The notes below the pieces were generated by a model. The model ran no database searches. It saw nothing but the letters and a program-made list of their open reading frames with translations, and had not been told where the DNA came from. Positions 7,078 to 8,440 of a stretch of 8,440 nucleotides of DNA are shown here, piece by piece. Location of the stretch: the NCBI GenBank assembly GCA_027073945.1, contig JALTEL010000276.1:1-8440 (forward strand), given 5' to 3'. A program made the position numbers and the translations under genes. This DNA is from Caldifarciminota bacterium (GTDB lineage Bacteria > WOR-3 > Hydrothermia > UBA1063 > CAJXJZ01). How positions within the stretch are numbered: position 1 is the first letter of the stretch; every line of letters begins with the position of its first letter.

Positions 7078-8097
7078 ATGCGCATTTTGGTTATAACTCC
7101 TTATTACTACCCAGCCTTAATCTATGGGGGTCCATCATTTTCGATCTATTACCTTGTCCAGGGACTGGCAAAAAGCGGCGTGTATGTTAAAGTCTTGACT
7201 ACCAATGCCAATGGTATGCATAACCTTGATACTCCTCCAGGAAAAAATTTGCTAGTTGGAGGGGTCCCTACAGAATATCATTCCTTATCCTCATTTCCCA
7301 CGAGTCGGTATTTTTTCAGCGGTTCATTGAAAGAGGCCATAAGAAGGCACATTCATAACGTTGATCTTGCACATATCCAAGGCACTTTTGTTTACCCTAC
7401 TTTAATAGCAGCAAGAGAATCGTGGCTAGCTGGTAAACCTTTTATCGTTACCCCACGGGGTGGCTGGGATCCCTGGTCCTTAAAGCAAAAACGGCTTAAA
7501 AAGAAGTTGTATTTTGAAGTATTCGAAAGGAGATGGATAAACCGGGCTACTGCTATCCATTATACTACTGAGGCTGAAAAGGAACTTGCTGCTACGTTGG
7601 ATGTAAGGGCACCCAGTTTTGTAGTCCCCAATGCTGTATCCCTAGAACCCCTGAACTCGGAAAATGCTCCCCAGGCATTTCGCAGACGTTGGGGTATCCC
7701 ATTAGAAGCCCCTGTACTTCTTTTCTTGGGCCGCATCCATCCTAAAAAAGGGATAGACTTTCTGCTTTCAACATTTGCCAATTTATATCATTTGTTGCCA
7801 GAGGTACGGCTGATAATTGCTGGACCAGATGCTGAAGGCTTTGGAAAGCGCTACAAAAAGTTGGCTGTTTCTTTAGGGATAATGGATAGTATCGTCTGGA
7901 CCGGTCCGATTTCTGGTCCTGAGAAGACGGCATGTTACTATGCTGCAGATATTTTTGTACTTCCCAGCTATCAGGAGAACTTTGGCATGACAGTAGCTGA
8001 GGCGATGTTTTGTCAGCTTCCAGTTCTGATCTCGCCGGGAGTAAATCTGGCAGATTTTGGGGCAGCAAAGGGGTCAGGCATCGAAAGTAGAAATTAA
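7078..8097 (+). CDS. glycosyltransferase family 4, C-terminally truncated
   Basis: From ATG 7078 the protein is 339 residues and begins MRILVITPYYYPALIYGGPS, the canonical N-terminus of a GT4 enzyme with the glycine-rich acceptor loop. A longer reading from GTG 7024 would add 18 residues encoded by the inverted repeat and is unlikely. Other signatures are VTPRGGWDPWSLKQK (124-138), FVVPNAVS (181-188), LLFLGRIHPKKGIDFL (214-229), LIIAGPD (245-251), and the E-x7-E motif QENFGMTVAEAM (299-310; E300, E308), followed by LPVLISPGVNLAD. After D326 the sequence turns into FGAAKGSGIESRN and stops. A normal member continues for some 50-80 residues through the C-lobe and the cross-over helix, so the 3' end has been lost at about 8055-8066, where a mobile-element-like motif begins. 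The nucleotide-binding residues remain, but the fold is incomplete and activity is doubtful. The ribosome site is poor. Confidence 0.85.
   Translation: MRILVITPYYYPALIYGGPSFSIYYLVQGLAKSGVYVKVLTTNANGMHNLDTPPGKNLLVGGVPTEYHSLSSFPTSRYFFSGSLKEAIRRHIHNVDLAHIQGTFVYPTLIAARESWLAGKPFIVTPRGGWDPWSLKQKRLKKKLYFEVFERRWINRATAIHYTTEAEKELAATLDVRAPSFVVPNAVSLEPLNSENAPQAFRRRWGIPLEAPVLLFLGRIHPKKGIDFLLSTFANLYHLLPEVRLIIAGPDAEGFGKRYKKLAVSLGIMDSIVWTGPISGPEKTACYYAADIFVLPSYQENFGMTVAEAMFCQLPVLISPGVNLADFGAAKGSGIESRN
8067..8083 (+). mobile_element. GGGGTCAGGCAT motif at the truncation point (IS200/REP-transposase-flank-like)
   Basis: The stretch AAAGGGGTCAGGCATCG sits exactly where the glycosyltransferase stops resembling its family. 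Motifs of the form GGGGTCAGG are, from my memory of such genomes, often found beside IS200-like Y1 or REP-associated tyrosine transposases. No transposase is present here, so at most this is an element end. The identification is tentative. Confidence 0.35.
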
Positions 8098-8153
8098 TCT
8101 TAATGACGTTCCTTTTACTGAACCGAAGGAGAGCAAATCTTTATTCTTGGTAA

Positions 8154-8232
8154 TTATCCGCAAATTACATAGATTAAAACAACTAACTTGAATAATTTTT
8201 AATCTGCGAGAATCTGCGTAATCTGCGGATAA
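8154..8232. repeat. imperfect stem-loop with AATCTGCG repeats (REP/MITE-like)
   Basis: Arm 8154-8175 (TTATCCGCAAATTAC...) pairs with 8211-8232 (...TAATCTGCGGATAA) at 19 of 22 positions, with one further G-T wobble and a 35-base loop. The octamer AATCTGCG occurs three times, at 8201, 8211 and 8220, about one helical turn apart. Similar 'ATCTGCGTAATCTGCGGAT' strings are dispersed non-coding repeats in several environmental bacteria as far as I recall. The structure is direct observation; the dispersed-repeat call is inference. Confidence 0.65.
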
Positions 8233-8294
8233 ATATATTATAGTCTTTGAAGGTGAAAAATTTGCAAAAGAGAATGATCTTAAACTATTAAACT

Positions 8295-8324
8295 AACTCC
8301 GTCCCCTACTCCTCCCATCATGGG
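8295..8324. repeat. CTCCGTCCCCTACT motif plus small CCCAT/ATGGG palindrome
   Basis: AACTCCGTCCCCTACT (8295-8310) resembles the GTCCCCTATT-type motifs found near REP-associated transposases, and is followed by a five-base-arm palindrome, CCCATCATGGG, at 8314-8324. Together with the motif at 8067 it could bound a small element of about 240 bases that has lost its transposase. This is a weak, memory-based assignment. Confidence 0.28.
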
Positions 8325-8346
8325 CGGATGTTTCTGAAAAAACGTC

Positions 8347-8424
8347 TCAAATCTTATTTAACCGGGCAAGGGTATAATTGAATTTGATATTGTTGGCGAA
8401 TTGCTGTACGAATGAATTATTCAT
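8347..8424 (-). pseudogene. 25-residue N-terminal fragment, possibly of a transposase
   Basis: On the minus strand ATG at 8424-8422 is preceded by a good ribosome site (AGGGGAT, plus positions 8428-8434) and reads MNNSFVQQFANNIKFNYT, then LARLNKI and TGA at 8349-8347. The first 18 residues resemble the start of a transposon-encoded protein family whose members open with a similar 'F...I.F.YTC.DR' pattern; the resemblance breaks right after NYT. It looks like a gene cut shortly after its start, with the rest deleted. The good ribosome site supports a once-real gene. The family identity is a guess from memory. Confidence 0.35.
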
Positions 8425-8440
8425 GGCATCCCCTAATTTT

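Noticed and set aside
7742..8068. 108-codon minus-strand frame under the last glycosyltransferase
   Set aside because: It is opposite the conserved GT4 donor-binding region, and its sequence is not protein-family-like.
8201..8227. CRISPR array or iteron-type replication origin from AATCTGCG repeats
   Set aside because: There are only three 8-base copies with 1-2 base spacing and no spacers, Cas or Rep gene; they are better explained as part of the stem-loop repeat.

Overview
This window is most likely from a surface-polysaccharide biosynthesis cluster (O-antigen, lipopolysaccharide outer core or exopolysaccharide) of a Gram-negative bacterium. The Gram-negative call rests on a heptosyltransferase-type (GT9) enzyme. 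The mix of surface-sugar genes with remnants of mobile elements is common in Desulfobacterota-like and related environmental genomes, but the sequence does not fix the taxon.

Layout. Positions 1-345 have no intact gene. They hold a very AT-rich left edge and, on the minus strand (265 down to 89), the N-terminal piece of a tyrosine recombinase. From 346 to 6993 six genes run on the plus strand, almost without gaps: an AsnB-type glutamine amidotransferase/synthetase (346-2202), a class I SAM methyltransferase broken by one extra G in a G7 run (2199-2826), a GT9 glycosyltransferase (2844-3986), a GT4 glycosyltransferase (3964-5160), an FkbM-family methyltransferase (5160-5936) and a CgeB-like glycosyltransferase (5941-6993). 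Overlaps of 4, 23 and 1 nt and gaps of 17 and 4 nt point to one translationally coupled transcription unit. An 84-nt spacer carrying a perfect 21-bp inverted repeat then separates a second GT4 glycosyltransferase (7078-8097), whose C-terminal end is missing. Positions 8098-8440 hold no intact gene. They contain an imperfect stem-loop built on AATCTGCG repeats, two short motifs resembling those next to IS200/REP-type transposases, and a 25-codon minus-strand fragment that may be a transposase start.

How the genes could work together (inference). The four glycosyltransferases would add successive sugars to a lipid-linked or lipid A-core acceptor at the inner face of the inner membrane. The two methyltransferases could O-methylate sugars or cap the chain. 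The AsnB-like protein could amidate a uronic acid or other carboxylated sugar rather than make free asparagine. No polymerase, flippase, ABC transporter or nucleotide-sugar synthesis gene is visible, so the window is only part of the locus. Mobile-element debris on both sides, a truncated last gene, a frameshift in a G run and a pentanucleotide repeat inside the FkbM gene suggest a locus that is being shuffled or is decaying. I found no convincing new enzymatic or defence system. The most interesting signals are the G7 frameshift, the perfect hairpin before the last gene, and the mobile-element junctions.
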